NCBI GenBank assembly: GCA_028869385.1
Contig: JAGWSR010000004.1
Coordinates: 1-50,834, forward strand
Direction of reading: 5' to 3'
Source: a bacterium
GTDB taxonomy: Bacteria > Vulcanimicrobiota > Vulcanimicrobiia > Vulcanimicrobiales > Vulcanimicrobiaceae
DNA length: 50,834 nucleotides
Every line of letters begins with the position of its first letter. The stretch's first letter is position 1. The position numbers were made by a program, and so were the translations under genes. Positions 24,597 through 32,874 of the stretch are shown here, piece after piece. The notes under the pieces are model-generated. The model searched no databases, was not told the origin of the DNA, and worked only from the letters and a program-made list of their open reading frames with translations.

Positions 24597-26225
24597 GTGA
24601 AACTCCGCATTCTCATGTGCGTTCTCGCCGCGTGTATTGCGGCGAGCGCCTCCGCTCGTGCCGCGCGCCACACCGACTCCGCGCTCGACGCCGTACCGAC
24701 CGGGCTCAAGCCGACGACCACGCATCTCTCGCAGATCCTCGCGCTGCACAAAGACGACGGCGCGCTGACGACCGTGATCGAGGATTGGGCGTTCACCGAT
24801 ACGGGCGTGAGCGGCACCGAGCACCTCGAACGTTCGGGCGAGAACTATCGCTCGCGCATCGTCACCGGCCCGATTAGCAATGCCTACGGGCAGCTCGACG
24901 GCAAGCGTTGGCATCAAGATGCCAACGGCATCACGATGACGACGAGCGACATCGACGACATTTCGTTTACCGCGATCCGCGTACGCGAGGATGCCGCCGA
25001 TCCAAAGAACGACGTCAGCGTTGCCGGCGAAACGAGCGGGGCGGCACCGGCCTACGTGCTGCGCGTCAAGCGCGACGGATATCGCCATCCCGAATGGATC
25101 TATTACGATGCGAGCACCGGAGATATCGTCCGCGTCGACTACGTCGCCGGCAAGCATCGCGTGAGCGAGCGGTACGACGACTTCCGAACCGTCGACGGCG
25201 TTCGGCAGGCCTGGCACGTGCACGACGCCTACGACGACCCCACGTTCGACGACGACTGGCACCTCACCGCATTTCACGGCCAGAGCGCATCGCTGCCGAG
25301 CACCGACTTCGCGCCGCCGCCGAACGCGCCGCACATCTCGACGGTCGCTTCCGGCGCGCTGCTGCAAGGGCAGATCACCGACGACGGCGCGACCATCGTG
25401 CGCCTCACGATCGGCGGTCGCGGCGTCGATTTCGAACTCGACTCGAGCGCTCCGAAGAGCTACATCGACATGGGGCTCGCCGACGATCTCCACTTGCCCG
25501 ACTTTGGGCATGCGCGCCGGCTGCACGACGGTACGCGCCTCGCGTTCGACACGGTGCTCCCCGACGCGGACGCCGGCCCGATTCACTTCCACAATCTCAC
25601 GCTGCTCGCGACCGACGTCGCCTATCGTCCGAATCCGCACACGCGCGTCGTCGGCATCCTCGGCTACGACTTCTTTGCCGCCAACGTGTTGCACGTCAAT
25701 TACGTCAACCGCACGCTCGAGGTCTTACCGGCCAATCGCGTCGTCGGCGAGCATCCGATCGCCGGCGCGCTCGAGCTTCCGCTCACGCTCGATAACGGCG
25801 TTCCGTACGTGCCGATGATGATCGGCGACGCCATCACGAAGAACGTCGTGCTCGGTAGCGATCTTCCGTACACGATGGTCTTTGGTCCCTATCTCGAAGC
25901 GCACGCATCGCAGTTCGTGACCCCAAACGGCCAACACCCCTACGTCGCGAGCGTCCCCTTCGCCGACGAGAGCAGCTACGGCCAAAAGATTCACATCTAT
26001 CTCACGCGCACGCCGACGCTGAGATTTGCCAACGCCGATTACTCGAATCTCGCCATCATCGGCACGAATTTCCCATACGATCCGTACGGCCGCAACGTGG
26101 ACGCGATCATCGGGCTCGACTATTTGAGCTACTTCGATCTGTACTTCGACTTTCCGCACGGGCGCATGTTCGTGCAGCCGAACATGTGGTTCTACCGCAC
26201 GTTCAACAAGGATAAGCATGCGTAG
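24597..26225 (+). CDS. Exported aspartyl-protease-like protein with degenerate active sites
   Basis: A 542-residue exported protein. The GTG start at 24597 gives a signal peptide (KLRILMCVLAACIAASASARA); ATG 24615 is an alternative. An N-terminal domain (about 30-235) resembles that of the next gene, including ISNAYGQLDGKRWH and YDASTGDIVRVDYVAGKHRVSERYDDFR. Two retropepsin-like lobes follow. The catalytic triplets expected at FELDSSAPKSYID (282-284, DSS) and VVLGSDLPYTMVF (420-422, GSD) are both altered from D-[ST]-G, although later GILGYDFF and IIGLDYLSYFD flap/strand motifs are kept. It is therefore probably inactive as a protease. Its end overlaps the next gene by 8 bases. Confidence 0.85.
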   Translation: MKLRILMCVLAACIAASASARAARHTDSALDAVPTGLKPTTTHLSQILALHKDDGALTTVIEDWAFTDTGVSGTEHLERSGENYRSRIVTGPISNAYGQLDGKRWHQDANGITMTTSDIDDISFTAIRVREDAADPKNDVSVAGETSGAAPAYVLRVKRDGYRHPEWIYYDASTGDIVRVDYVAGKHRVSERYDDFRTVDGVRQAWHVHDAYDDPTFDDDWHLTAFHGQSASLPSTDFAPPPNAPHISTVASGALLQGQITDDGATIVRLTIGGRGVDFELDSSAPKSYIDMGLADDLHLPDFGHARRLHDGTRLAFDTVLPDADAGPIHFHNLTLLATDVAYRPNPHTRVVGILGYDFFAANVLHVNYVNRTLEVLPANRVVGEHPIAGALELPLTLDNGVPYVPMMIGDAITKNVVLGSDLPYTMVFGPYLEAHASQFVTPNGQHPYVASVPFADESSYGQKIHIYLTRTPTLRFANADYSNLAIIGTNFPYDPYGRNVDAIIGLDYLSYFDLYFDFPHGRMFVQPNMWFYRTFNKDKHA

Positions 26226-27807
26226 CGTCGCCTTCGCCTTCACGCTCGCGTTCGCGGCGGCATCGTCGGTCGCACTCGCCAAGGAGGCACTCGACGCGCC
26301 GCCGATCGGTCTCACCCCGACGAGCGCGAGCGTCACCGCGATCTTGCACAAGTATCACGAAGCCAGCGATTTCCGCGCGCCGAGCGGCCGCGAGCGGTGG
26401 ACGCTCGAACTCGGCTCCGAGAAGGGCACCCGCAGCGACGTTTGGACGGCCGACGCGCTTCGCACCGACGAGACGCTCGGGCCCTACCACAACGCGTACG
26501 GACAGGTCAACGGTCACGCCTGGCACATGAATGAGAACGGCGAGGTGGCGCCCGAGAGCGGGCTACACCAACGTGACGACGTTGACAGCGGTGCGCTCGC
26601 GCGCAGCAAGACGGCGTACTTCACCGTCCTCGGCATCTCACAGAAGCCGGTCCCGTCGTACGTGCTCAAACTGAATCCGCCGCACGGGCGCATCGAGTAT
26701 CTCTTTTTCGACACGACGAGCGGCGACCTCGTGCGCCGGATCGCCGTGCGCGACGGTCGCCGCGTGACCACGACGTATCAAGATTTCCGCGCCGAAGGAC
26801 GCGCCGTGATCGCGCACCACCTCCGCATCGAAGACGGCAAAGCCGAAAACACGACCGACATGCACCTCGTCTCGGCCGAGTTCAACGCCCGCGTCGCCCC
26901 ATCCGAGGTCGCCGAACCGACGCCCGCGCCGCCGATCGCCACGCTCGGAACGCTGACGCACGCGACGCTGCCGGGGAAGATCATCGACGACCGCGTGATC
27001 CTTCCGTTCAGCATCGGCAAGCACGTCGTCAACTTTCAACTCGACTCCGGAGCCGACGGCATCGTGATCGACCATACCGTCGTACAGGCACTCGGCTACC
27101 ACGAATACGGTCGGATCATCGGCGAGACGGCGGGAGCCTACGTTGAGAGCGACGTGACGATTCCCACGATGAAGCTCGGCGCGCTCACGATCGCAAACGC
27201 GCATGCGCGCAGCCTCCCCTTCGTGAACTTCGCCGACGCTTCGACCCCGGTCGCCGGGCTCATGGGGTACGATCTCATCGCGAATCTGGTGATTCACATC
27301 GATTACGACCACGGCACCGTCGAAGCGTTCGAACCCTCGGCCTTCACGCCGCCCGCGGGCGCGACGCGCATCGCCATCGGACTCGACGACGACGTTCCGC
27401 TCGTGCACGCCACGATCTCGACCGCAACGAACGTGCCATTCGTGCTCGACACCGGAGCCGATCGAAGCGCGCTCTTCTCCTCGTTCATTCGGGAGTATCC
27501 GTCCGCGGCGAGCGACCGTGGTCTCGGTGACGAGATGACGGCGGCCTTTCCGTTCGTTGACGATCTGAGCGGCGTCGGCGGATCGGTGGATTACCGTCCG
27601 CTACAGGTCGGTCCGTTCACCTTCGGCGGCTCCACGTTCGACCGTTGGCTCTTCGACGTCACCCAGAACGCGCCGACCTTCGAAATCGAAGATTACAACG
27701 GTCTCATCGGTCAAGATGTGCTGCGCTACTACGATCTCTACCTCGACTACCAGCACGGCTGCATCTACGTCTCGCCCAACGCACGGTATCGCGAGCGCTA
27801 CGGCTAG
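26218..27807 (+). CDS. Exported retropepsin-like aspartyl protease, two active-site motifs
   Basis: A 529-residue paralogue of the preceding gene. MRSVAFAFTLAFAAASSVALAKE is a signal peptide. The N-terminal domain (about 25-235) shares YHNAYGQVNGHAWH and FFDTTSGDLVRRIAVRDGRRVTTTYQDFRAEG with its neighbour. Two retropepsin lobes follow: FQLDSGADGIVID (D276-S-G) with GLMGYDLIANLVIHIDY, and FVLDTGADRSALF (D411-T-G) with LIGQDVLRYYDLYLDYQHG. Both lobes keep D-[ST]-G, so one polypeptide could form a pepsin-like intramolecular pair. The ATG lies inside the end of the upstream gene, indicating coupled translation. Substrate unknown; a role in the cell envelope is inference from the signal peptide. 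Confidence 0.87.
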   Translation: MRSVAFAFTLAFAAASSVALAKEALDAPPIGLTPTSASVTAILHKYHEASDFRAPSGRERWTLELGSEKGTRSDVWTADALRTDETLGPYHNAYGQVNGHAWHMNENGEVAPESGLHQRDDVDSGALARSKTAYFTVLGISQKPVPSYVLKLNPPHGRIEYLFFDTTSGDLVRRIAVRDGRRVTTTYQDFRAEGRAVIAHHLRIEDGKAENTTDMHLVSAEFNARVAPSEVAEPTPAPPIATLGTLTHATLPGKIIDDRVILPFSIGKHVVNFQLDSGADGIVIDHTVVQALGYHEYGRIIGETAGAYVESDVTIPTMKLGALTIANAHARSLPFVNFADASTPVAGLMGYDLIANLVIHIDYDHGTVEAFEPSAFTPPAGATRIAIGLDDDVPLVHATISTATNVPFVLDTGADRSALFSSFIREYPSAASDRGLGDEMTAAFPFVDDLSGVGGSVDYRPLQVGPFTFGGSTFDRWLFDVTQNAPTFEIEDYNGLIGQDVLRYYDLYLDYQHGCIYVSPNARYRERYG

Positions 27808-27826
27808 CCGCGCGAGCGGCGGCTAG
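27804..27826. terminator. Hairpin spanning the convergent stop codons of two genes
   Basis: CTAGCCGC and GCGGCTAG-type arms form a stem of about 8 bp. The hairpin includes the TAG stop of the protease gene and the stop of the convergent purD (CTA on the plus strand). There is no T-run on either side, so it may be a weak bidirectional transcription block or an mRNA 3'-end structure rather than a classic intrinsic terminator. Confidence 0.35.
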
Positions 27827-29097
27827 AACTTCGCGATATCCGTGCGATAGGTGAGATCGTTCGTGCCGATACGGCCCGCGAGCGTCTTCACCGCATCGTA
27901 GGCGTTCGCGCGCGCGTTCGCGAGATCGTCGCCGAGCGCGGTAACGGTGAGCACGCGTCCACCGCCGCTCTTCACCGTGCCATCGACGAGCGAGCTACCG
28001 CCCCAGAACGCCTGCGCGCCGGGCGGCAACGAGAGATCGGGATTCAAGCCCGAGAGCGGCGTGCTCGAACGCGGATACGCACTCGTCGCGAGCACCACGC
28101 CCACGCACGCTTGCGCCGACGTCGTCGCGAGGCTCAAGTCCATCGCACCGTCCGCGCACGATTTGAGCAGCCCCGCGAAATCGCCGTTGATGCGCGGCAT
28201 CAGCACTTGCGTCTCCGGATCCCCGAACCGCACGTTGAACTCGATCACGTACGGCCCATTCTCCGTCCACATCAGCCCGCAATAGAGCACCCCGATATAC
28301 GCTTCAGCCTCGGCGAGCAGCCCGCGCAGAACGGGCGCAAGAATGCGCTCGCGAACCTGGTCGTACATATCCGCCGGAAAGCCCTGCGGCGGCGAATACG
28401 ACCCCATACCGCCCGTGTTGGGCCCCGTGTCCCCGTCGCCCGCGCGTTTGTAATCGCACGCCGCCGCCATCGGCACCATCGCCCGTCCATCGGCAAGCGC
28501 AAAAACGCTCACCTCTCGCCCAACGAGCATCTCTTCGAGCAACACATCCGCGCCGCCACCGGGAATCTTGTTGCCGGAGTACCACTCGGTCAACACGCCG
28601 CGCGCCTCATCAACGCTCTTACAGACTACGACGCCCTTACCGGCCGCAAGCCCATCGGCCTTCACCACGACCCCGCCGCCGCGCCACTCATCGAGCGCCT
28701 TCATCGCCGTCGCAAGCGAATGCACCACCGCCGCCTTCGCGGTCGGAACGCCATGCCGTTCCATGAACCGCTTCGAAAACACCTTACTCGACTCGAGCCG
28801 CCCGCCCGAGCGATTGGGCCCAAACACCGCAATCCCCGCATCGCGCAGCCGATCGCCAACGCTCGCCGCAATCGCAACCTCCGGCCCAAGCACCACGAGG
28901 TCGATCTTCTCTTCGAGCGCCCGCTCGACGATACGCTTCCCATCGGTCGCCGGAATATCCCAATTCGTACCACGAAGCGCCGTGCCGGCATTCCCCGGCG
29001 TCGCAAACAACGCATCACACGAAGCCGACTGCGCGAGCCGCCACGACAAGGCGTCCTCACGAGCCCCATTCCCAACAACCAGAATCCGCATACCCAT
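27823..29097 (-). CDS. purD: Phosphoribosylamine-glycine ligase (GAR synthetase)
   Basis: ATP-grasp enzyme joining phosphoribosylamine and glycine, step 2 of purine synthesis. The 424-residue length is typical. MRILVVGNGAREDALSWRLAQS, LVVLGPEVAIAASVGDRLRDAGIAVFGP, SKVFSKRFMERHGVPTA, VVKADGLAAGKGVVVC, VLLEEMLVGREVSVFALADG, DYKRAGDGDTGPNTGGMGSYSP and YVIEFNVRFGDPETQVLMPR are all diagnostic. The family usually begins directly at MRILVV, so ATG 29091 is equally likely as start. Upstream lies a 71-base gap with an A/T-rich stretch (TTTTAAAAAAA on the plus strand), the only such run nearby and a plausible promoter for purD apart from guaA read-through. Confidence 0.97.
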   Translation of the reverse strand: MGMRILVVGNGAREDALSWRLAQSASCDALFATPGNAGTALRGTNWDIPATDGKRIVERALEEKIDLVVLGPEVAIAASVGDRLRDAGIAVFGPNRSGGRLESSKVFSKRFMERHGVPTAKAAVVHSLATAMKALDEWRGGGVVVKADGLAAGKGVVVCKSVDEARGVLTEWYSGNKIPGGGADVLLEEMLVGREVSVFALADGRAMVPMAAACDYKRAGDGDTGPNTGGMGSYSPPQGFPADMYDQVRERILAPVLRGLLAEAEAYIGVLYCGLMWTENGPYVIEFNVRFGDPETQVLMPRINGDFAGLLKSCADGAMDLSLATTSAQACVGVVLATSAYPRSSTPLSGLNPDLSLPPGAQAFWGGSSLVDGTVKSGGGRVLTVTALGDDLANARANAYDAVKTLAGRIGTNDLTYRTDIAKF

Positions 29098-29168
29098 CTC
29101 TATTCAGTTTCTTTTAAAAAAACTTCGCGATTAACAAGCGTAGCTGCTCGGCGCCCCCGCGCAGCGCC

Positions 29169-30713
29169 TCACTCCCACTCCACCGTCGCCGGTGGCTTCG
29201 AAGTGATGTCATATGCCACGCGGTTGACGCCGCGGACTTCGTTGACGATGCGCGTCGAGATGCGTTCCAGCAACTCGTGCGGCAAACGGGCCCAGTCGGC
29301 CGTCATGCCGTCTTCGCTCGTAATCGCGCGGACGGCGACGAGGTTGGCGTACGTGCGGCCGTCGCCCATCACGCCGACGCTGCGGACGGGCGTGAGCACC
29401 GCGAAGTACTGCCAGGGATGCGGTTGCAAGCCCTTGGCGTTGTCGATCTCGTCGCGCACGATCGCGTCGGCGTCGCGGACGATGTCGAGGCGGTCTTCGG
29501 TGATGTCGCCGATGATGCGCACGGCGAGGCCCGGGCCCGGGAAGGGCTGGCGCTGCACGATGTGCTCGGGGAGACCGAGCACGCGACCGAGATTGCGCAC
29601 TTCGTCTTTGAAGAGGGCTCGCAGCGGCTCGATCAGCTTGAAGTTCATCTTCTCGGGCAGGCCGCCGACGTTGTGGTGCGACTTGATCTTGTGGCCGGCT
29701 TTGCTCTGCGGCGTCTTCGATTCGATGACGTCGGGGTAGAGCGTGCCTTGCACGAGATACTTCACGCCCGGAATTTTTGCGGCTTCTTCTTCGAAGACCG
29801 AGATGAATTCGTGGCCGATGATGATGCGCTTGCGTTCGGGGTCTTCGACTCCGGCGAGCTTGCCGAGGAAGCGTTCTTTGGCGTCCACGGCGATGAGGTT
29901 GAGATGCAGCACGTCGCGGAACGCGGCGACGACCGATTCGGCCTCGCCTTTGCGCAGCAGGCCGTGATCCACGAAGACGCAGGTGAGTTGCTCGCCGATC
30001 GCGCGCGCGACGAGGGTTGCCGCGACCGCCGAATCCACGCCGCCCGAGAGCGCGCAGATCACGCGATCGCTGCCGACCTGCGCGCGAATCTCTTCGATCG
30101 CGCGATCGACGTACGACTCCATCTTCCAGTCGTTCTTGAGGCCCGCGACGTGGTAGAGGAAGTTCCCCAGGAGCTTCGTGCCTTCGTCGGTGTGCACGAC
30201 CTCGGGATGGAACTGCACGCCGTACAGGTTCTTTTCGCGATTGCCCATCGCGGCCACGTTGCAACGCGCCGTCGAGGCGATCGCTTCGAAGCCCGCGCCG
30301 AGCTTCACCACCGAGTCACCGTGCGACATCCACACGCGCGATTCGGGCGAGAGCTCCGCGACGAGCGGCGAGTCGGCGCGATCCACGTGCAGCATGGCCG
30401 GGCCGTACTCCGCGTGATCCAGCTTCACGAGCTCCGCGCCGGTGTGGCGCGCCATCAACTGCATGCCGTAGCAGATGCCGAGGACGGGCAGGCCGCTCGT
30501 GAGGATGGCGGGATCGAGATCGGGGGCGCCCGACACGAGCGTGCTCTCGGGACCGCCCGAAAGGATGATCGCCGCCGGATTGCGCTCGGCGAGGCTCGAC
30601 CAGGTGACGTCGAAGGGAACGAGCTCGCAATAGACGCCGAGCTCGCGCGTGCGGCGCGCGATCAGTTGGCTGTATTGCGCGCCGAAATCGAGGATAAAGA
30701 CGGTGGGGGGCAT
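29169..30713 (-). CDS. guaA: GMP synthase (glutamine-hydrolysing)
   Basis: Amidates XMP to GMP using glutamine-derived ammonia. The 514-residue chain has a class I glutaminase domain (FILDFGAQYSQLIARR, ILSGGPES, GICYGMQLMARH with the nucleophile Cys, GVQFHPEVVHTDEG with His and Glu). An ATP pyrophosphatase domain follows, with the P-loop ALSGGVDSAVAATL and VFVDHGLLRKGEAE. The C-terminal dimerisation domain ends in RVAYDITSKPPATVEWE, the standard family ending. It precedes purD by 71 bases on the same strand, so GMP and IMP branch genes sit together. guaB was not seen. Confidence 0.98.
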   Translation of the reverse strand: MPPTVFILDFGAQYSQLIARRTRELGVYCELVPFDVTWSSLAERNPAAIILSGGPESTLVSGAPDLDPAILTSGLPVLGICYGMQLMARHTGAELVKLDHAEYGPAMLHVDRADSPLVAELSPESRVWMSHGDSVVKLGAGFEAIASTARCNVAAMGNREKNLYGVQFHPEVVHTDEGTKLLGNFLYHVAGLKNDWKMESYVDRAIEEIRAQVGSDRVICALSGGVDSAVAATLVARAIGEQLTCVFVDHGLLRKGEAESVVAAFRDVLHLNLIAVDAKERFLGKLAGVEDPERKRIIIGHEFISVFEEEAAKIPGVKYLVQGTLYPDVIESKTPQSKAGHKIKSHHNVGGLPEKMNFKLIEPLRALFKDEVRNLGRVLGLPEHIVQRQPFPGPGLAVRIIGDITEDRLDIVRDADAIVRDEIDNAKGLQPHPWQYFAVLTPVRSVGVMGDGRTYANLVAVRAITSEDGMTADWARLPHELLERISTRIVNEVRGVNRVAYDITSKPPATVEWE

Positions 30714-30748
30714 CGAGCGCCCTTGTTCGGCCCTCGTGCCCCCGCTGC

Positions 30749-31285
30749 CTACACGGCGGCTTTGGCTGCCGCGAGCGCCGCGTCGTAGTCGGGCTCGTTC
30801 GTCGTCTCGGTCACCAGTTGCACGTAGCGCACGCGCTTATCGGCGCCGATCACCACGACCGCGCGCGCGAGGAGGCCGAGCTCCTTGATGAGCAGGCCGT
30901 AGTTGCGGCCGAACGAGTGATCGCGGTAGTCGGAGAGCATACCGAGCGTCACGTTCTCGCCCTGGGCGCCGCACCAGCGTGCCTGCGCGAACGGCAGGTC
31001 CATGCTCACGACGTAGGCCTTTACGCCGGCGGGCAGCTCGCGGAGGCGCGCGTTGAACTTCTGCGATTCGAGCGAGCAGACGCCGGTGTCGAGCGAGGGC
31101 ACCGCGATGAACATCGCCGCGCCGCCCGCGAGCAGATCGTCGAGCGTCTTGACGGAGAGGTCGCCCGCGGTGAGGTGGAGGTCGGGAGCCGGATCGCCGG
31201 CTTTGAGTTCGGACCCGAGCAGCGTCATCGGGCCGCCCTTGAAGGTGATCGCGCCGGAGCGCTCTGGAAGTGTTTGCGTTGCCAT
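30749..31285 (-). CDS. tpx: Thiol peroxidase (atypical 2-Cys peroxiredoxin)
   Basis: Reduces peroxides in the cytosol using thioredoxin. The 178-residue protein starts at ATG 31285; the longer open frame has no family homology before MATQTLPERSGAITFKGGPMTLLG, which is the canonical Tpx N-terminus. The peroxidatic cysteine is in AVPSLDTGVCSLESQKFN (C70) and the resolving cysteine in FAQARWCGAQGE (C105), the spacing typical of Tpx. VTLGMLSDYRDHSFGRNYGLLI and RAVVVIGADKRVRYVQLV are also standard. It lies 35 bases upstream of guaA and is divergent from the His-rich methyltransferase gene 62 bases away. Confidence 0.97.
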   Translation of the reverse strand: MATQTLPERSGAITFKGGPMTLLGSELKAGDPAPDLHLTAGDLSVKTLDDLLAGGAAMFIAVPSLDTGVCSLESQKFNARLRELPAGVKAYVVSMDLPFAQARWCGAQGENVTLGMLSDYRDHSFGRNYGLLIKELGLLARAVVVIGADKRVRYVQLVTETTNEPDYDAALAAAKAAV

Positions 31286-31347
31286 GAACGCCGCTTTCGC
31301 AAGGCTACCAGGCCATCCCGCTTGCCTCGCACGAAGCAGCGAGCACC

Positions 31348-31956
31348 ATGAGTGACGCACACGGACACCACGACCATCACCATCACCACGACCGCACGGG
31401 CGCGAAGCAGCCCGAGATATTCTCGCACGAGCGCGCCGCGATGCTCGACGATCCGGCCCGCGAAGCCTATGCGCCGACCGAGCGCATCGTGGAGCTGCTC
31501 GACGTGCCGCCCGGAGGCCGGGTCTTGGATTTCGGCGCCGGTACCGGGCGCTACGCGCTCGCGATTGCGAAGGCGCATCCCGATGCGCGCGTCGTCGCCT
31601 ACGACGTGCAGCCCGAATTCCTCACGATGATTCGCGATCGCGCGCACGCCGCCGGGCTCGCCAACATCGAGGCGGCCGACGCGTACCAAGGCACCTTCGA
31701 GCGCGTGCTCGCGATCAACGTCCTGCACGAGATCGGCGATGCCGACATCGCGGCGATTCGCAACGCCCTCGCTCCGGGCGGCACCGCCCTCGTCATCGAT
31801 TGGGACGGCGGCATCGAGCGCCCGGTGGGCCCGCCGAACGATCACGCCCACTCGATCCCCGAAGCCCTCGACCGCTTGCAAGCTGCCGGACTGCGCGCAG
31901 AGGAGCGGCACGATGACCGCTTCCCGTACCACTTCGTCCTCATCGCCGGTCGTTGA
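31348..31956 (+). CDS. Class I SAM-dependent methyltransferase with His-rich N-terminus
   Basis: A 202-residue cytosolic protein. VLDFGAGTGRYALAIA (59-74) is the SAM-binding motif I, VVAYDVQPEFL the acidic-loop motif II, and ERVLAINVLHEI motif IV. The order fits the Methyltransf_11/25 group; the acceptor is unknown. The first 15 residues are HGHHDHHHHHD-rich, a possible nickel, zinc or copper-binding tail not normally part of the family. The stop overlaps the TTG start of the antitoxin remnant (TTGA). It is divergent from tpx. Confidence 0.88.
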   Translation: MSDAHGHHDHHHHHDRTGAKQPEIFSHERAAMLDDPAREAYAPTERIVELLDVPPGGRVLDFGAGTGRYALAIAKAHPDARVVAYDVQPEFLTMIRDRAHAAGLANIEAADAYQGTFERVLAINVLHEIGDADIAAIRNALAPGGTALVIDWDGGIERPVGPPNDHAHSIPEALDRLQAAGLRAEERHDDRFPYHFVLIAGR

Positions 31957-32159
31957 TTCGCCTCCCCGAGCTTCTCGCGCGTGCGGAGCGCGGCGAGGCG
32001 ACGATCGTAACTAGCAACGGCATCCCGATCGCGCAGATCGTCCCCTATCAGCGCGACGTCGCCAAGGCGCAGGCCGCGCTCGCGCGCATCCGCTCGTACG
32101 GACTCGACGGCACGGGCCTCGATCTTCGCGAGCTGATCGAGAGCGCTCGGCGCTTTTGA
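31953..32159 (+). CDS. Phd/YefM-type antitoxin, N-terminally shortened
   Basis: A 68-residue open frame starting at TTG 31953, overlapping the methyltransferase stop. LPELLARAERGEATIVTSNGIPIAQIVPY matches the Phd/YefM (prevent-host-death) fold around the usual E-x-G-E-x-V-x-I-T-x-x-G-x-P-V-A motif. The first beta strand and helix that normally precede it are missing, and no in-frame sequence upstream restores them (a stop lies at 31914-31916). The C-terminal tail, LDGTGLDLRELIESARRF, would be the toxin-wrapping part. Its stop overlaps the start of the toxin remnant by TTGA. DNA-binding dimer formation is probably impaired. Confidence 0.65.
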   Translation: MIRLPELLARAERGEATIVTSNGIPIAQIVPYQRDVAKAQAALARIRSYGLDGTGLDLRELIESARRF

Positions 32160-32306
32160 TCGTCCTCGACGTCTCGTTTATGCTCTCGCTCATCCTCCCG
32201 GACGGCGCTCCGACCCAGCCGCCGGCGAGCGCAGCGACGCGGCCGCCATCGAGGGGATCGCGCTCGTGCCTTGAGCGCCGAGGAGCGCCGCGGCTTTTAC
32301 GGCTGA
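32156..32306 (+). pseudogene. Decayed PIN-domain (VapC-like) toxin
   Basis: From TTG 32156 the frame reads LIVLDVSFMLSLILPDG, the typical first strand and catalytic Asp of VapC-type PIN ribonucleases, then loses similarity. A second frame from 32227 reads ERSDAAAIEGIALVP, and a third from about 32268 reads ALSAEERRGFYG, both of which look like later PIN segments. The gene therefore appears broken by at least two frameshifts and an internal deletion that removes the middle catalytic acids. With the shortened antitoxin upstream this is the relic of a vapBC-like module. Assignment of the second and third fragments is by eye only. Confidence 0.6.
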
Positions 32307-32323
32307 CGCGCCTCACACAAACG

Positions 32324-32360
32324 AAGAAAGGGCCCGCGCCGACGGCGCGAGCCCTTTCTT
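32324..32360. terminator. Strong bidirectional intrinsic terminator
   Basis: AAGAAAGGGC pairs with GCCCTTTCTT and the inner CGCGCC with GGCGCG, giving a 16-bp stem interrupted by one C/A mismatch with a GAC loop. The A-rich and T-rich outer arms act as U-tracts in either direction. It separates the plus-strand methyltransferase/toxin remnant from the convergent minus-strand zinc-ribbon gene. Confidence 0.88.
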
Positions 32361-32373
32361 CTAGCCTAGCAAC

Positions 32374-32709
32374 CTATCGGTAGCTGGGACGCGACTGGAA
32401 GCAGTCGCGGCAGTAGACCGGCTTGTCGCCGCGGGGCTGGAACGGAACTTCCGCCACGCCGCCGCACTGGCTGCAGGTCGCACGGAACATTTCGCGCTGA
32501 CCGCCGCCGCCGCCGCCGCCGAAGCCGCCACCGCGGGCTCCGCCGCCGCCGCCACCGCGACCACCGGAGGCCTTACGGGCCGCACGGCAATCCGGGCAAC
32601 GGTTCGGCTTGTTCTGGAAGCCTTTCATGGCGAAAAACTCTTGCTCGCCGGCCGAGAACGTGAACTGGCGCGAACAATCGACGCAGTTCAGGAATTCATC
32701 TTGATACAT
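32374..32709 (-). CDS. Zinc-ribbon protein with Gly-rich linker
   Basis: A 111-residue protein with four CxxC pairs: C9/C12, C38/C41, C79/C82 and C100/C103, enough for two zinc ribbons. The N-terminal CVDCSRQFTFSAGEQEFFAMKGFQNKPNRCPDCR is the probable zinc-ribbon (zf-trcl-like) domain. A 20-residue glycine linker (about 49-70) joins it to TCSQCGGVAEVPFQPRGDKPVYCRDCF, a second ribbon like those found in CxxC-CxxC proteins of candidate phyla. A paralogue without the Gly linker lies at 48904-49197. The 165-base gap upstream holds no gene; it contains a GGCC-type hairpin downstream of purP1 and no promoter I can assign. Nucleic-acid binding is inference. Confidence 0.88.
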   Translation of the reverse strand: MYQDEFLNCVDCSRQFTFSAGEQEFFAMKGFQNKPNRCPDCRAARKASGGRGGGGGGARGGGFGGGGGGGQREMFRATCSQCGGVAEVPFQPRGDKPVYCRDCFQSRPSYR

Positions 32710-32874
32710 GGGTTAAACGAGGACTCCTCGAGAGTAGTTGGATTAGGTGTTCTGGGAATCTGCTCGTTTACGCCCTCAGACGATACAACCGACCACGATA
32801 CCTAGATACCTAGTCAGACTAACACGACACCCGAAAAAGCACAATCCCGGGCCATCCGGCCCTATGGAAGGCAC

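Noticed and set aside
24827-24836. CGAACGTTCG as a second LexA box
   Set aside because: It lacks the four-base spacer between half-sites and lies within a coding sequence.
29098-29168. Rho-independent terminator between guaA and purD (T7 run on minus strand)
   Set aside because: No stem of more than three base pairs precedes the T-run; more likely an A/T-rich promoter or linker.
31360-31395. His-rich stretch as vector or tag contamination
   Set aside because: The stretch is interrupted by Gly and Asp, has native codon context, and the flanks are continuous chromosome with no vector sequence.
32710-32874. Terminator after the divergent purP (GGGCC...GGCCC stem)
   Set aside because: Stem is only five base pairs and the T-run is about ten bases away; evidence too weak to annotate.
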